Under the pieces are notes generated by a model. The model ran no database searches. It saw only the letters and a program-made list of their open reading frames with translations, and had not been told where the DNA came from. A stretch of DNA of 64,000 bases from Dasypus novemcinctus (Eukaryota; Chordata; Mammalia; Cingulata; Dasypodidae). This document shows positions 22,040 to 33,830 of the stretch, one piece after another (position 1 is the first letter of the stretch; each line of letters opens with the position of its first letter). The position numbers and the translations under genes are program-made. Where the stretch lies: positions 19,870,798 to 19,934,797 of the forward strand of contig NC_080701.1 of the NCBI RefSeq assembly GCF_030445035.2, in the 5' to 3' direction.

Positions 22040-22720
22040 TCCTTCAAAAAAACACACCATTATGTTGTGCGAAGCGTGCCCAACACAAAAGGACAAATAC
22101 TGTATGATTGCATTACTGTGAACCAAATATATCATGTAACATATCATATGATTCAAAAAAAATTTAGGGAAGCGGACTTGGCCCAGTGGATAGGGCATCC
22201 ATCTACCACATGGGAGGTCCACAGTTCAAACCCCAGGCCTCCTTGACCTGTGTGGAGTTGGCCCATGCGCAGTGCTGATGCGCGCAAGGAGTGCCCTGCC
22301 ACGCAGGTGTGTCCCCCGCATAGGGGAGCCCCCCACACAAGGTGTGCACCCTGTAAGGAGAGCCACCCAGTGCAAAAGAAATTGCAGCCTGCCCAAGAAT
22401 GGCACCGCACACACGGAGAGCTGACGCAACAAGATGATGCAACAAAAAGAAACACAGATTCCTGTGCCGCTGACAACAATAAAAGTGGACAAATGAAGAA
22501 CACGAAGCAAATGGACACAGAGAGCAGACAACCGGGGCGGGGGGTTGGGAATGGAAGGGGAGAGAAATAAATTTAAAAAAATAAATCTTTAAAAAAAAAT
22601 TATATGTATATTTAATTGAGAAATGTGCATTTTTATTCACCTGTGTTTTCTTTTTCCTTTTTAATCATTGTTTATATTTTCAATTATTAAATGTACAAAA
22701 TAAAGTTTAAAAAATATGAC
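22040..22720 (+). repeat. L1 3' end fragment hosting a DAS SINE
   Basis: 'Cattatgttgtgcgaagc' and CACAAAAGGACAAATACTGTATGATTGCATT are the usual L1 ORF2 end/3' UTR words. The A+T-rich sequence after the SINE (22600-22720), with AAAATAAAGTTT at about 22698, is probably its 3' continuation. Confidence 0.6.
22167..22600 (+). mobile_element. DAS-III-type SINE
   Basis: Complete head (GGGAAGCGGACTTGGCCCAG), B box GGTTCAAACCC-like at about 22223, full armadillo body and AATAAATTTAAAAAAATAAATC tail. The TSD is A-rich and therefore ambiguous. Confidence 0.93.
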
Positions 22721-22744
22721 AAAAAGTAGAATCATCATTCATGG

Positions 22745-22950
22745 ACTGTGCACTATGTCAAGGCACTCTGCTGGGTATTTTGCAATTGTCATCTCAGTCA
22801 GTTCTCATGACAACCCTTTAAAGCCGAACATCATTATCCACATTTTAGAGATGAAAAATCTAAGGTTCGGAGAGCCAAGGAAATCTGCCCAAGTTAACAC
22901 ACAATTACTAAGTGGCAGAGCCGGGATTCACCCCAGACATGAATGACTCA
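22745..22950 (-). repeat. MIR, antisense
   Basis: CTCATGACAACCCTTTAAAGC, CATTTTAGAGATGAAAAATCTAAGG and GTGGCAGAGCCGGGATTCACCCCAGAC match antisense MIR well. Confidence 0.8.
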
Positions 22951-23229
22951 AAATCATGCTGGGTTAGAGAGAAATAATTTGCAGTATTCAATGAAGGACT
23001 TACTGACAGAGACCGGTCGATGTGCTTCTCTAACCAAGCATTCTCCTGTCATTTAGGCAAAGGGAACCCACTTCTTACTCCAGGATCCATGAGGAAAAAT
23101 TACAAATGGCCACGTAGTTGTCCAGTACTAAGAATTTGAGTAACTCTGAGCAAATTTGAGAACTCGCTGGGGTGAGAAAGGAGAGAGGAGTTTCTCTCCC
23201 CAGGATTGAGCGTGGCGGAAGCTTTGAAG
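22951..23229. other. Unclassified stretch
   Basis: No gene or repeat recognised. Confidence 0.3.
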
Positions 23230-23325
23230 CTTTTTCAAGCCAACTTTGTCTGAATCATCTTTGTATTCCTCACAGTACCTTGCACCAGGCTTTGCCAATA
23301 TTAGGTGCTAAATAAATATTTGTAG
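23230..23325 (+). repeat. L2 3' end
   Basis: CTTTGTATTCCTCACAGTACCTTGCACCAGG followed by TTAGGTGCTAAATAAATATTTGTAGG is the L2 terminus. Confidence 0.75.
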
Positions 23326-23639
23326 GAGGAAGAAAGTAATGGAGGAATAGAGAAGGCGAGGTATTTATAGACTGGCAAGCAAAACCAGCAGGGAAATAAA
23401 AACGAACGTAGACGCAATGAGTTGTTGGTCAGCCTTTCTTTGGGATCTGGACCAGCCGTTTCGGATCTCAGCTCCTCTTCCTCTTCTGAACTGCTCAGGG
23501 CTTTATCTTTTAGTAACAAGCTGTTGGCCAATAGCATATGCTAGCTCACATTTATTCAAGCATTCAATAAATAATGTTTACAGAGGGTACTGTCAAGTTG
23601 TTAGTTATCCCTTTATGCTGTTCTCTGCTTGGATCTCCC

Positions 23640-23765
23640 CCACTTAATATAAAAGCTGAAGAGGGGAGGCGGCCCTGTTAGATTCTGCTGTGTGTTCACC
23701 CTGAGAACTTAGGACAGCGCCCTATACAGAAGAGGGACTTCATAAACATTGGCTTAACAAAGAAG
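23640..23765 (+). repeat. L2 3' end-like fragment
   Basis: CCTGAGAACTTAGGACAGCGCCCTATAC and GGGACTTCATAAACATTGGC resemble a diverged L2 end. A short opposite-strand L2-like word precedes it at 23535-23575. Confidence 0.45.
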
Positions 23766-24129
23766 TTTCTTTCTAGTAGACTCTGTAAATTCTCCTAAGG
23801 ACCAAGCGTCCCATTGTCCACCGCTGCCTTTGGGTATCAGGAACAAGCAGCCCTGGCGAGCCAGTACAGGTGAGTTTCACCTGGCCACGTATGGCGACTC
23901 CCCTCTATGAATCTATCGAACCTGGTAAAGTAACCACAGGAACGCAGTCCCCGCTCTGCACCCAGGTGCTGCACTAGACCCCCCTCGAGAGGAGCCTGAG
24001 CGGGAGCCAGAGTCTGTTTCCTTTAAGTGAGAGTGAAGCCTGGCTTTGAATGCAGCAAGAGCGCCTTGAAGCTTGAAGTGTTCAATTTTACTTTGCCGTG
24101 CCCCCAGTATAATCCATTGAAAGGGCACT

Positions 24130-24420
24130 GTCCTTCAGGCCTTTCAGCCGAGCTGACAGCTGCCCGCTGATTAATTGACAGGTTAAAAAGATTGATTCCA
24201 CATGTCAGAGCTGTAACCCTGCCAGAACAATACAGCTGTCACTTGGGCTGTAAAACAGACGCTTACATTAACAGTCCTGACAGCGCGGCACACGGACACA
24301 TGCACCTGCCTTTATGGAGAGCCGGAACACACAGCCACGCCGAGATGAATCATCTCGAAAGCAACACAGGAAAGATCAAGCCAACGTTTCCGTGGTTGCA
24401 AAGAGTGGTAGCCACGCTGC
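24130..24420. promoter_or_regulatory. Candidate conserved non-coding element D
   Basis: A repeat-free block with four or more TGACAG/CTGTCA words: AGCTGACAGCTGCCC (24152), GATTAATTGACAGG (24168), ACAGCTGTCACTTGG (24231) and CCTGACAGCGCG (24277). Two overlap E-box-like CAGCTG, and ATTAATTGACAG is a joined homeodomain/TALE word. GATGAATCATCTCG near 24343 adds a near-palindrome. This is the most motif-dense CNE candidate here. Confidence 0.55.
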
Positions 24421-24829
24421 CTTGGCACGCTCTTGGTCTGCAGAGGGTGCCCAGTGGGCACACCAAGAACGAGGCAGGGGGCAAGGTGGGGCCACCGCAG
24501 CTGTCTGCGGGTCCCGCCTGGACCTCTAAGCCCCTGTCCCTCCAACACGCACTCTCACACAGTCCCCCATCTTTGCAGACAAAGTCCCAGCCCTGACCTG
24601 GGACCCCCATCTCTCTGCTCAGGGCCCTGCTCCCCAGATCAGCAAGACAACCGCAGTCATGCCAATGGCTTTGCAGAGTGCTTAGTAAAAACCCACTCCA
24701 GTGAGAGATGTGCCCCAACACACCCAAGGCTGAAACCCGAGCATGTCAAAAGAGACCCAGGGGCCCAGAGGCAACTCTTTTCCAACCGGCAAGCATCCGG
24801 GGATACCGGGGACATCTGAGCAAGCACAG
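24421..24829. other. Unique GC-rich stretch between CNE candidates
   Basis: Open frames on both strands (e.g. 24433-24819) overlap each other and show no domain or codon signature. Confidence 0.35.
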
Positions 24830-25010
24830 GCTTTTCACAGTCATTCCAATGCGTTTTAATTGCCTGTCGGGAAGCTTCCAAAGAGAAATATCCCAATATA
24901 ATTTCTTCTCTACTTAAAGTCTAAATAGCCTGAAGTTGTCACTAGATAATTAGGGCAGTCGGACTAGGCAAGTGCTAGAAGAATTTGTCGGGGGAATGCT
25001 GGTTGTCTCT
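24830..25010. promoter_or_regulatory. Candidate conserved non-coding element E
   Basis: Contains CCAATGCGTTTTAATTGCCTGTCGGG, CCCAATATAATTTCTTC and CACTAGATAATTAGGGC. Homeodomain-like AATTA words next to a CTGTC word repeat the pattern seen in candidate D. Confidence 0.45.
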
Positions 25011-25369
25011 GCATTTAAAACGCCAAACCTAATCTCACATTCTCCCAGAGCCTGGCCCCCTTCTCCCCTGCCCATCTCTTCCAGATCTGCTGCCAACCAT
25101 CACACAAGGATTGCCAGGGTACGTGGGCCCCTCCTCTACAGATACCCCACCTGGGGCAGCCGTGAGCCACAAGGGCCTTTCCGTCAGGTTTACATCAGCA
25201 CCATCCTCTGCTCAGGGCACCTAATCAAGCATATTATTATTTACAAATTTTATGTATTCTCAATGCACACAGAATTTCCTATCCTGAAAATCATGCTTCC
25301 GGAGGAAGGAGAAGATTCCTGAATAAAGGTTTCAGCGAGAATCCTCTGAGTCCCATAGAGTCAGGATCC

Positions 25370-25545
25370 CTAACTAGCCTCCATGTGACAGTCATCCAAG
25401 GAATGTTTTAAAAATACCAGCACCAAACAGGAAGGCCAAATGAATCAGAAGGTTTAGGTACAGGGTCTAGAAATCTATGGTTTTGATTAGCTTCCTAGGT
25501 GATTCTCTGCAGATGCAGATTTGGGGACCATAGCTCAGGAGAGTC
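25370..25545. repeat. hAT-Charlie/MER5-like DNA transposon relic
   Basis: 'Gaatgttttaaaaataccagcaccaaac', TGAATCAGAAGG and CTTCCTAGGTGATTCTCTGCAGATGC recall the non-autonomous hAT elements of the MER3/MER5 group. The termini are not clear. Confidence 0.4.
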
Positions 25546-25839
25546 CATGCAAACTAAAGGCAAAGTGTCAGCCTGGCAACATCTCTTCAGTGAGAGGTTA
25601 AGGCTCTATCGTTATGACCCTGGGAACATTTTTCTTGTCGACATTCCCAGGAAACATTCATGCCTATAAAACCCATGGTTAGTATCATCAGTATCATTAA
25701 AAGATTGAAAGGTAGATGAACCGATAAATAGAAGCTATGTCAGTGTATTTTTATACTACTTGCAACTATTTCAAAATACAATGCTTTCACAGATTTTGAG
25801 CAAAGTCATCAAATTAGAAAATTCACTGTAGACTCCTAT

Positions 25840-26110
25840 TTTTTTTGTTTTGACCATGTACATTACAACGGCAATATAGGTTCATCATAACATATAAAAA
25901 CATACAAAGTTACCAATAAAAAGACAACATTCTTCTACCCCAATCCCTTACCTAGTTCTACCCTATCAGGCAAACAATGCTAACAGCCAAGTATGTATTC
26001 TTTCATCTCTGTTCAGGCTCTTACACACATATACAAACACATGTAGACGTATATTTGATTTGGATTTTCTCTTTTTGTTTTTATATTGTCATACTATACA
26101 CATGTCTCTG
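25840..26110 (-). repeat. Old L1-like fragment, antisense
   Basis: 'Gtacattacaacggcaatata' and an ACCCCAATCCCTTACC block followed by GCTAACAGCCAAGTATGTATTC resemble antisense 3' parts of old L1M elements. Weakly supported. Confidence 0.4.
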
Positions 26111-26269
26111 CCACTTCCTTTGGGAGAATGTATTTTAAAATAGTCACCAAAATAATAGAATCTCATCTCATCATTGCTTTCCCTTCTCTAGAGTCTCTCC
26201 ACTGTCTCTTGCTCATTCCATCTGTTAGAAGGACACACCAGCTTTCCAGTAGATTCTGCAGATAGAATA

Positions 26270-26345
26270 TGCAAGGAGCACGGTTACCCCCTTTGTGCCA
26301 GGCACTTTACTGATTTAATTTTCAAAAATAACCATCCAATTACTA
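26270..26345 (-). repeat. MIR fragment, antisense
   Basis: TTTGTGCCAGGCACTTTACTGATTTAATTTTC is an antisense MIR word. Confidence 0.55.
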
Positions 26346-27655
26346 AGGTGAAACAAGGAGGTAGATATATAACCAACAGAGAAATCATTTGTCTGTCTTA
26401 ATCAATAGAAGGTGCCACTACAAATGGGTGAATGATCTTCCTCACTTTATAGTTCCTCCTCATATGTGTACCTCATCCCATATAGTTACTACAAGCAGGG
26501 GACTAGGCTACATGCTGATAGAAAAGGGGTACAATGTGGTGTTCATAGAACACATACAACGCAGATGCTGCTCGGTCCTGCTATCAGTCTTTCTAAGGGA
26601 TACCTGAATAATATAAATGATACCTGAGGATGAGTCGTCTATCACTGAGGTCTCTACAAAGGGGTATGGGGATGCCATCTTCATCTCCAATTAATACTGA
26701 CCGAGTGCCAATTACAGGCCTGGTGCTAGACGACAAACTGAAACACCTAAATCCTCTCCAACAGGGAATCCCTCATTTGAAGGGGAGCAAAATACAGATA
26801 TATTGAATGCCTAGGAGAAATGTCCCCCCACGGAGGAGGAGGAGGACTGCGGAGCCTTCCTCCCTTCAGGGCAGAGGCCCAGCGCCATGCCTGGCCACCC
26901 GCCATTGCTCTCCAGCACTGGTGGTTTGTGTGCCCAAGTGTCCAGCACGTCCAAATGCGTTTTCTTCCCTTGGATTCCTCCACACGGCATCTACTTTGCC
27001 CACCCCAGAGTCATGGATTTCCAGAACCTCTTAACCCAGCAACTGGGATTGGAATCTCCTCTACAGCAGGGATTATCCAGCCATTGCTCAAGAGTCTTCA
27101 GGACTTCCAAGGCAGCCCACTCTATCTGTTCTTAGTTTTGACTATGTAGTAGAGGAAATTTTTAAATATGTTATCTGATGTGGTTTACATTCTCAAGAAT
27201 TCTTCTAACTCTGGGACCCTCACCCCATACAGCTAACAGCCAACCTTTTAAAATACCCCTTGCTTCAGGAAAGAGATGACAGAACAAGAGTCCAATTCTG
27301 GCTTTTAAGTTTCAAAAGCCAATGTCTAGGCCATGAGTTAAAAGATTTGAAAGAATATGACAGATTAGTCTGACCCAGGTTACTTCTACCAAAAAAAATT
27401 ACCTTTTCTTAAAATGAGGGGAAGGAACCATGAGTCCAAAAGAAAAGAAAGGAAGTGCAGATGCTGGAGTGTCCCCGAAAAGGGGCTACTACTGGGCCAG
27501 TCCTGGGGGATGATGACAGGCCCTCAGAATGGAGCAAAGACCAAAGACAGAAGGCGTTTGTCCCTGCACCTTGCCCGCCTCCACTTGCCAAAAGGCAAAA
27601 GGTCCCAGCAGGATCCCCATGTTCCCCTCAACTCTCACCAAGCCAGAGCTTTTGC
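26346..27655. other. Mostly unclassified stretch
   Basis: No gene signature. A possible L2/MIR scrap lies at 26695-26770 (GAGTGCCAATTACAGGCCTGG). Frames at 26807-27149 overlap on both strands and look like chance. Confidence 0.3.
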
Positions 27656-27664
27656 TTTTTATAC

Positions 27665-27884
27665 ATCTTTTTTTTTTTTGAGGTACCAGGGCCAAGGATT
27701 GAACCCAGGACCTCATGTGTGGGAAGCCAGTGCTCAACCACTGAGCCACATCGGCTCCCCTGAGTTGGTGTTTTTGTTGATTTGCTTGTTGTTTTTGTCT
27801 TTTTTAGGAGGCACCAGGAACCGAACCCAGGACCTCCCATGTGAGAAGCAGGGCCTCAACCGCCGGAGCCACATCCACTCCCCC
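27665..27884 (-). mobile_element. Two-headed tRNA-derived SINE, minus strand
   Basis: It starts with a T run (tail) and contains two antisense heads: GGATTGAACCCAGGACCTC (B-box complement) with GAGCCACATCGGCTCCCC ending about 27758, and GAACCGAACCCAGGACCTCCC with GAGCCACATCCACTCCCCC ending at 27884. The insertion explains part of the open frame at 27414-28049. Confidence 0.85.
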
Positions 27885-29195
27885 AGAGCATTTTGTTGGA
27901 AGCAGGAGCCCAAGATGGGGTGGTGGATGCAGGCAGTTGTACCCCAGAAAACCTTACAGAGTTTCCTGGTCCAGAAAGCAGTGGAGCATGCTCCGGCCAG
28001 TCAGGCAGTCAACAAACGTGATGAGGTCCCATGGCAGGGACCAGGATGACATTGCAGAGAGCTGCCTGGACCAAAGGCTGAAGGCCCAGTAGGAATGAGA
28101 ACAACTCAAAAGATGCCGACGTGAACAGATGACGACAATCCTAACAGACCACCACCCCCCCACCTCCACACGAGTCACTGCTCTCTGTAAGCTGTCCGTA
28201 CATTATAGCCTGCCCAGGGCAAGGGGGCTATGCAAGGCTTCAAACCAATGGAAATTACATTTCTGCTCAAGCAATGTGGTATCATCTATATTGTTACAGA
28301 AACTTTTTTAGAATTTTTTGGAATTCACTTTCTTACACCTCTCCTACAACTGTTGGGAAATGCTTTGTCCCATTGGGACGAAGCAGGTCTCCTTGTGCTT
28401 GCACCCACTAGGCCTAATTCCCTCAGGATTCTTGAGGACAGAGAGAACGAGTCTTCTGCATCAGTACTGCTCAAAGAGAGAGCGGTAGGTAGACCACAAC
28501 TGGCCCACAACTCTTATCTCTCCTGAACAAGTATTAATTTGAGAGTAAAAGGGGGCTGAAGGTTCTAGCAATTGGACACTGGCCCACGGGAAGCACGTGA
28601 TCAGTGGACTCACCTTGTTGAACACAGGATAGACCAGCTCAGGTGTTGTCCGACTTGCGTGGTGAGTTGAAGTGATGCGACCTACCTGCCGGTCACGAAG
28701 AGTAGAGTCAAGCATCAAAGGAATAGATGTTTAAAAACAAAACCAGATCAAAGTACCTGGCCCTTTACCATGGATATTTTGCAACTAGAAGCACTATTTT
28801 ACATAACATTGCTGAAAGTAATGTCAAGAGGGACTTAGTTGTCGCACCTCACCTCTACCACCGCCACCCTTTTATTCTCCAAGCTAAACCATTGTAGCTC
28901 CTTCAGTCCTCCTGCCTATGGCAGATTCAACCCCTACCACTGGTCATTCAGTTCTAACTGCTGCTCAGGAAATAGGAATGGGCAGCCCACAGCCAGCCTT
29001 TCCTGATTCTTCCCAGCTTTTTGCAGTTCCCAGCCCTGGAGCTCATCTTAGGAGAGGCCCTCACCCTGGCTGGGTGGCCCTAGAGAAATGTGATTTGGGT
29101 CTGAACAGGCTTTGCCACAAGTCTCTTCAAAGCTTTTATGGTGAGATTCAATACAGATATACAGATCAATTATCTTAAAAGCAGCAAGGAGGCCC
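27885..29195. other. Unclassified stretch
   Basis: No recognised repeat and no convincing exon. Short frames at 28230-28526 and 28918-29178 lack domains. Confidence 0.3.
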
Positions 29196-29199
29196 ATCA

Positions 29200-29640
29200 A
29201 ATATTTCTAGCTTTAAACAGGTTTATTTCCATCTGCACTTATCTCTGCTATTTAAACTCCATTGCTTGCAGTTAATCTTATGTAATGCAGCATAAGAGGG
29301 CTTATTTACTTTCTAATGACATCAATTGGCCATAAATATTAGACATCCAAGGTTCGTTGAAGCTGTGGGGACAGTTTTCCATTCTTACTTGACATTTGAC
29401 TATTTGCAGAGCTTTCTCTTCTGTTTGTTCTTGTGTGACTCACTTATCGGCTGTCATAGGCCCATGTTCGATTTATTTAAATTGAATGAATAAGTACATT
29501 AGGCGAGGCTGTCAGGAGGAGAGAGAACGGGAACTTATTGGGATGAGTGATAAGTCAACAAGCTGCAATAGAGATTCTCAGCAAAGCTGCACAAATCAAA
29601 ATGCTAAATGGAGATGAGGAGACAGCCCGGGGCAGCCAGA
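29200..29640. promoter_or_regulatory. Candidate conserved non-coding element F
   Basis: Repeat-free with GCAGTTAATCTTATGTAATGCAGC, TTTCTAATGACATCAATTGGCC, CATAAATATTAG, GATTTATTTAAATTGAATG, GAGGCTGTCAGGAGG (CTGTCA) and GTGATAAGTCAAC. The density of homeobox-like words is high over about 400 bp. Confidence 0.5.
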
Positions 29641-29844
29641 GGCAGGTACGCAGAAAGGCCAGGCCCCGTGGCTCTGAGCAGGAAAGATCCCTGGGTCTGA
29701 GATTACTTTGGGCCTCATTAGAGCGATGGCAAAATCCTTCCAGCAGAGTGGACCACTGAATCTAAAGAAGATTTTAAACCTCTAACAGGAGTAATTAAAT
29801 AGACCTGAATAGTTGTAGAGCTGGAAATTCAATTTCCCATCGTT

Positions 29845-29930
29845 TTCTAATCCTCACGATGGGCCCTATTTTTTAGTACCATTTTATAGACCAGGATCCA
29901 GAGGCTGGACCCTACTGCCCCTTTGTCCCA
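29845..29930 (-). repeat. MIR fragment, antisense
   Basis: TCCTCACGATGGGCCCTATTTTTTAGTACCATTTTATAGACC is a short antisense MIR. Confidence 0.5.
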
Positions 29931-30464
29931 GCCTCCACCCCCTTGGCAGGCTACTCTGCAGGAGGCACCCCAGAACCCAGGGTAGGGCAGTTCATCTCAT
30001 TGAGTCTCCTCCCCTGCACAGCTAGTGTGGCGAATTCAGAAAGGACAGAGGCCCTTTAGTTCGAAGGTTGCCGGATGAGTGCTCACAGTTGGCGTTCTCG
30101 TCCTCTCTGCACCACCCGATTTTTCACAACAGAATCCCTTGTCTTTTCAAGACCCCAGGACCTAAAGCAGCTCAATCCCTCGGTAGATGCCCAGCCTCAG
30201 TAAACATTGGTCTGGACTGTTAGAACCCAGCTCGGTGTAAATTTCCCTCTACAAGTATCTGTTGGTCACCCACTAGGCATCCAGCATATTGTCTTCTCAA
30301 CTGCTCAGCTTCCTCCTGGTTGTGAGAAGGTGCACCACTGGCCCTGGGGAGTGGCCAGCAATGTGGGCTTCTAGAGTTCTCTGAAGTTCTCTCTAGAAGA
30401 ACACAGTGGCTCTCATTGAGATGGATAATGGTCAAGTTCTCATAGGGGATAATTCATTTCCTTC

Positions 30465-31215
30465 TCATTAATTCATTCGTCCATCCATTCTTTTAAATGG
30501 TGCTCAGGCCCTGTGCCAGGCACTGGAAATTCAGTGTGAGGAAAAACAGCCAAGCCCCTTACATTCAGGAAGCTCATCGTCAAGTAGAGGAGACTGATGT
30601 GAACCCACTGATGAAAACCCCTCTGAAGCAAAGGAGCGCTATTCTGTAGGAGCACATGGCAGAGGTGGGAGAAGGTGGGAGAAGGAGTGTCAGGGAATAT
30701 TTCCCCACTAAGTGACCTTTTAGCTGAGGAGCAATTAACTATATGAAGAACTGAATAGTGTTTAATATGTGAAGAGCCCAGACAGAGGAAAGAGCTTGCA
30801 CAGGGGCTCTGAGATGACACATGCACAGCCTGGAGAACTGAGGCACCATGGTACGAGAGGAGACTGGTGAGCTGGGCAGTGGTCAGGCTGCAGAGGGCCT
30901 TCCAGCCTGTTCAGTTATTTGGCCTCTATCCTAACAGCAGTGGGAAAACTACTGAAGAGCTTAAAACAGGGGTGCTGACATGACCAGATTTCCATTGTGA
31001 ATAAAAGAAAATGGCTGTGGCTGCCATGTGCACAATGGATGAATGGAAGACAGAGTAGATTTGCAAAGACCTGTTTGGAGGATGGTGGAGCAGCTGAATT
31101 GTGGCTGATGGTAACTCTAATTCAAGGAGTGGTGGTGGTGGAGAAGGTGGAGAGAAGTAGAGAGATTCTAAAGAGCTATTTAGTAGGTAAAATTGATAAG
31201 ACTAGATGATGGATT
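30465..31215 (-). repeat. LINE L2, antisense 3' part
   Basis: It runs from the L2 terminus complement (ATTCATTCGTCCATCCATTC, CCTGTGCCAGGCACTGG) through TTCAGGAAGCTCATCG, GGGAATATTTCCCC, AGCTTGCACAGGGGCTCTGAG and GGGCCTTCCAGCC. It continues to GTGCTGACATGACCAGATTT and the far 3' UTR/ORF2 end. It is unusually long for an L2 relic. Confidence 0.8.
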
Positions 31216-31349
31216 GAGTATTTGGAGTGAGGGAGAGGGGTTCCACAATAGACACCTATGATGTATTGTTACTCAGTGAAGTCCTTGCTCCAATAGGACC
31301 TAGGGAAGTTCTCAAGACCTTTTGTGAGGTCTTCAAACAACATCATTCT

Positions 31350-31450
31350 CCTGCTCTGCATGTAAGCCCATGAGGGCTGGACTCGGGATTTTTTTCCGCC
31401 ATTGTATTCCAAGTGCTCATAATATGTGCTCAATAAATATTTGCAGAATC
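31350..31450 (+). repeat. L2 3' end
   Basis: AAGCCCATGAGGGCTGGACTCGGG then ATGTGCTCAATAAATATTTGCAG is the L2 terminus. Confidence 0.75.
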
Positions 31451-31919
31451 TCAACTACTGCTGCTCTGCCCTGCTTTACACAGATCTCTGCAGCTTAAAG
31501 AAATTCCTCGGATGTAGCTACAATCAGCAAACATCTGCTGAAAACTTGCAGGTCTCAAAATGTTTATGAATGCCTCCAGCTGCCCAGTGGAAATGCCTCT
31601 TGGTCTCAGGCAGAAGAACTTCACAGAGTTCCCCCTAGATATCTCTTAGGATGGGCACTGGGCCACAGTGTTTCCTTCCCTGGGGTATACGACATCCCCT
31701 GAGCCACTGCTGATTGATGAGGGGTAGCCATCAGACTAGGGCTGGCTCAGTATAATTACCTCTTCCAAGAACCTCAAATTTGGAAGCGAGACATAATAAC
31801 TGAAAAGAATTGGTATTATGTTCCTTTAATAGGAGCAATTTGGATAGAGTTCCTTGAAGTCATTTTGCAAGTGCCCAGAAATGGTTGTTCAAATCTTCTT
31901 TCAATTATATTAATTTCCA

Positions 31920-31920
<1 letters not shown>
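31451..31920. other. Unclassified stretch
   Basis: No gene or repeat recognised. Confidence 0.3.

Positions 31921-31923
<3 letters not shown>

Positions 31924-31993
<70 letters not shown>
31924..31993. repeat. (CT)n microsatellite
   Basis: About 35 uninterrupted CT units, the longest pure dinucleotide run in the window. Confidence 0.97.
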
Positions 31994-31998
<5 letters not shown>

Positions 31999-32459
31999 AA
32001 CTAGCAAGATTTTGTTCTGTTTCTCACTGAAATCAGGATGGAAAATTTTAAAACCAGGAAAATGTTAGGTAAGCAGTGTCTGGGAGACTTGCTCCAAAGC
32101 TCCTGCCTCTTCTTTTTTCCCTAGTTCTTACAGTCCACTGTCCCTTTGGCTTCTGTTGCCTAGCTGAGTTTTGCTATGTCACTCTTTATCCCCTAGTAAA
32201 TGTAGGTTATAGAGGGACTGTCTTGCTTGGAAGCACACCCCGTGAACAGTTTCCAGAGGGTTTTTGTGGGACAACTTGGAGAACCACTGAGCTAGGACCA
32301 TGCTTAGCCTGGCTCAGGTTGATGAAATAAATTTGTATTATCCAACTGCCAGATGGTGAGAGGACATGGCCATGAGAGGCCAAAAAGCCCAACAGGATAG
32401 CGACAGCTTGAGCCCGAGCGATGTTTTACGCGGGTCAGGCTTTCCACATTTTTCTACCT

Positions 32460-32830
32460 CTTCCAGCATTTAATAAGCACAATTCTCATTTCCTCCATGA
32501 AAGACCACCAGTCACACAAGAGCCGCGGTACCAGATGTAGACACGTGGGCTCAAATTAGATCTCAGAGCCAGGGCTGACAGCCATCATCAAGTGTGAGGA
32601 TTATTTTAGGAGAAGACACAAGCCAAATATTTATCAGCTAATAATCGCAGGGGCTGGGAGCCTCGCAGCAGCAGGAGGAGAACTGTCATCTTGGAGATGC
32701 AGCACTGATGACTTGCACTTCTGGATCCCAACTGAGGATAGACAGCAGCCATCCTCCCCAGCAGTGGCCAAGCAGTCGGCACATGGGAGACGTGCCAACA
32801 CTGGCCAGGCCGAGCTCCTGACTAAGCAGA
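32460..32830. promoter_or_regulatory. Candidate conserved non-coding element G
   Basis: Repeat-free with AGCATTTAATAAGCACAATTC, GGGCTGACAGCCATCATCAAGTG (TGACAG), GGATTATTTTAGG and AAATATTTATCAGCTAATAATCGC. The short frames here overlap on both strands. Confidence 0.45.
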
Positions 32831-33299
32831 GTCCTTGGGAACTCTGCAAGAGTCAGATGCACCAAGCTTAGCCTCCGTATTCACGAGGTAGAAGAGTGGG
32901 GAGAAGGGGAGATGAGAGAGGAAATCATCGAAGACAAATCAGCTCAGAGTGGATGGAATGCAAAAGACCATGGGGTCTCCCAAAGCCATTCACAGATGAA
33001 TCAGGTCTAGAGAGTTTGGTAGACTGGGGAAATGGGGCTTTAGAGAGGCCTGGCCTCTGGGACCATGTACCTTTCTGGTAGGCATTGTGGGAGATGGAAA
33101 GTGAAGATCCACATCTTAATGTGCATATGGCCTATGGGAGAGACCACTCTCACCCAGGACTGAAGGTGCAAGTTGGAATCTGGCCAATCTCCCCTATGTG
33201 TGTGTGCTGACGATGTGTTCATGGATCTTGCCCTTCTCTGCACCTTTCTCCCCATCCCTTCTCTCCATTCCAACTCACTCAAACTACCCTTCTGCACCA

Positions 33300-33830
33300 T
33301 GAAGGATGAGGAGCTGGCTGGGAAGTCCACCGAAGCCAGCAAATCCTCCAGCCCTTCCTCCCACGGGGAGTAGGAGGCAGGAAGCAAAGGAATCCACTGG
33401 GCTTGGGCAGCCCTCCCAGCACCACCTGGAAAAGCTGGCACCTCCCCAGTGCAAAGGGCTGCCTTTCCAAGAGCCGAGGAAATCCCGAAAGCTGTGGCTG
33501 CAGGCCGCAAACAAGGCGGGAGCTCTGGCTTCCCGCCCTCTGCCACCCGGTGGAAATGCCCACCCGTGGCCTTTGAGCTGCCCAAGCCCAGAAGCAACGC
33601 TGAGCTTCCCCAGAGCCCTCACCTACCTTCCTCCCAACAGAACCTTCCCGCTGACAAGGGGCTCTCCCTCCTCGCCCCCGGGAGGCGGCCGGGCCACGCG
33701 AGGACGAGCACCCCCGCCACGCAGGCTCAGGAGCAGAGCCAGTGCGTGCAGACAATCTTGGGAGACAGATGGCCAGGCGGATGGGCCGGCAGCTAGAGGC
33801 TCCTGCTCCTTGTCAAGATGACACTCAAAA
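33300..33830. other. GC-rich unique stretch with overlapping chance frames
   Basis: Long overlapping frames occur on both strands (33306-33821 plus; 33040-33755 minus), typical of stop-poor GC-rich DNA. A CpG cluster lies at about 33660-33730. No known domain is visible. Confidence 0.45.

Noticed and set aside
23625..23670. TATA-like AATATAAAAGC motif considered as a promoter
   Set aside because: Lone motif next to L2-like sequence with no CpG island, initiator or coding sequence downstream.
27414..28049. 211-residue open frame on the plus strand
   Set aside because: Its middle is the antisense two-headed SINE at 27665-27884, so the frame is accidental.
33040..33821. Long overlapping frames on both strands, up to 185 residues
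   Set aside because: They are mutual shadows in a GC-rich, stop-poor segment. No domain or family resemblance.
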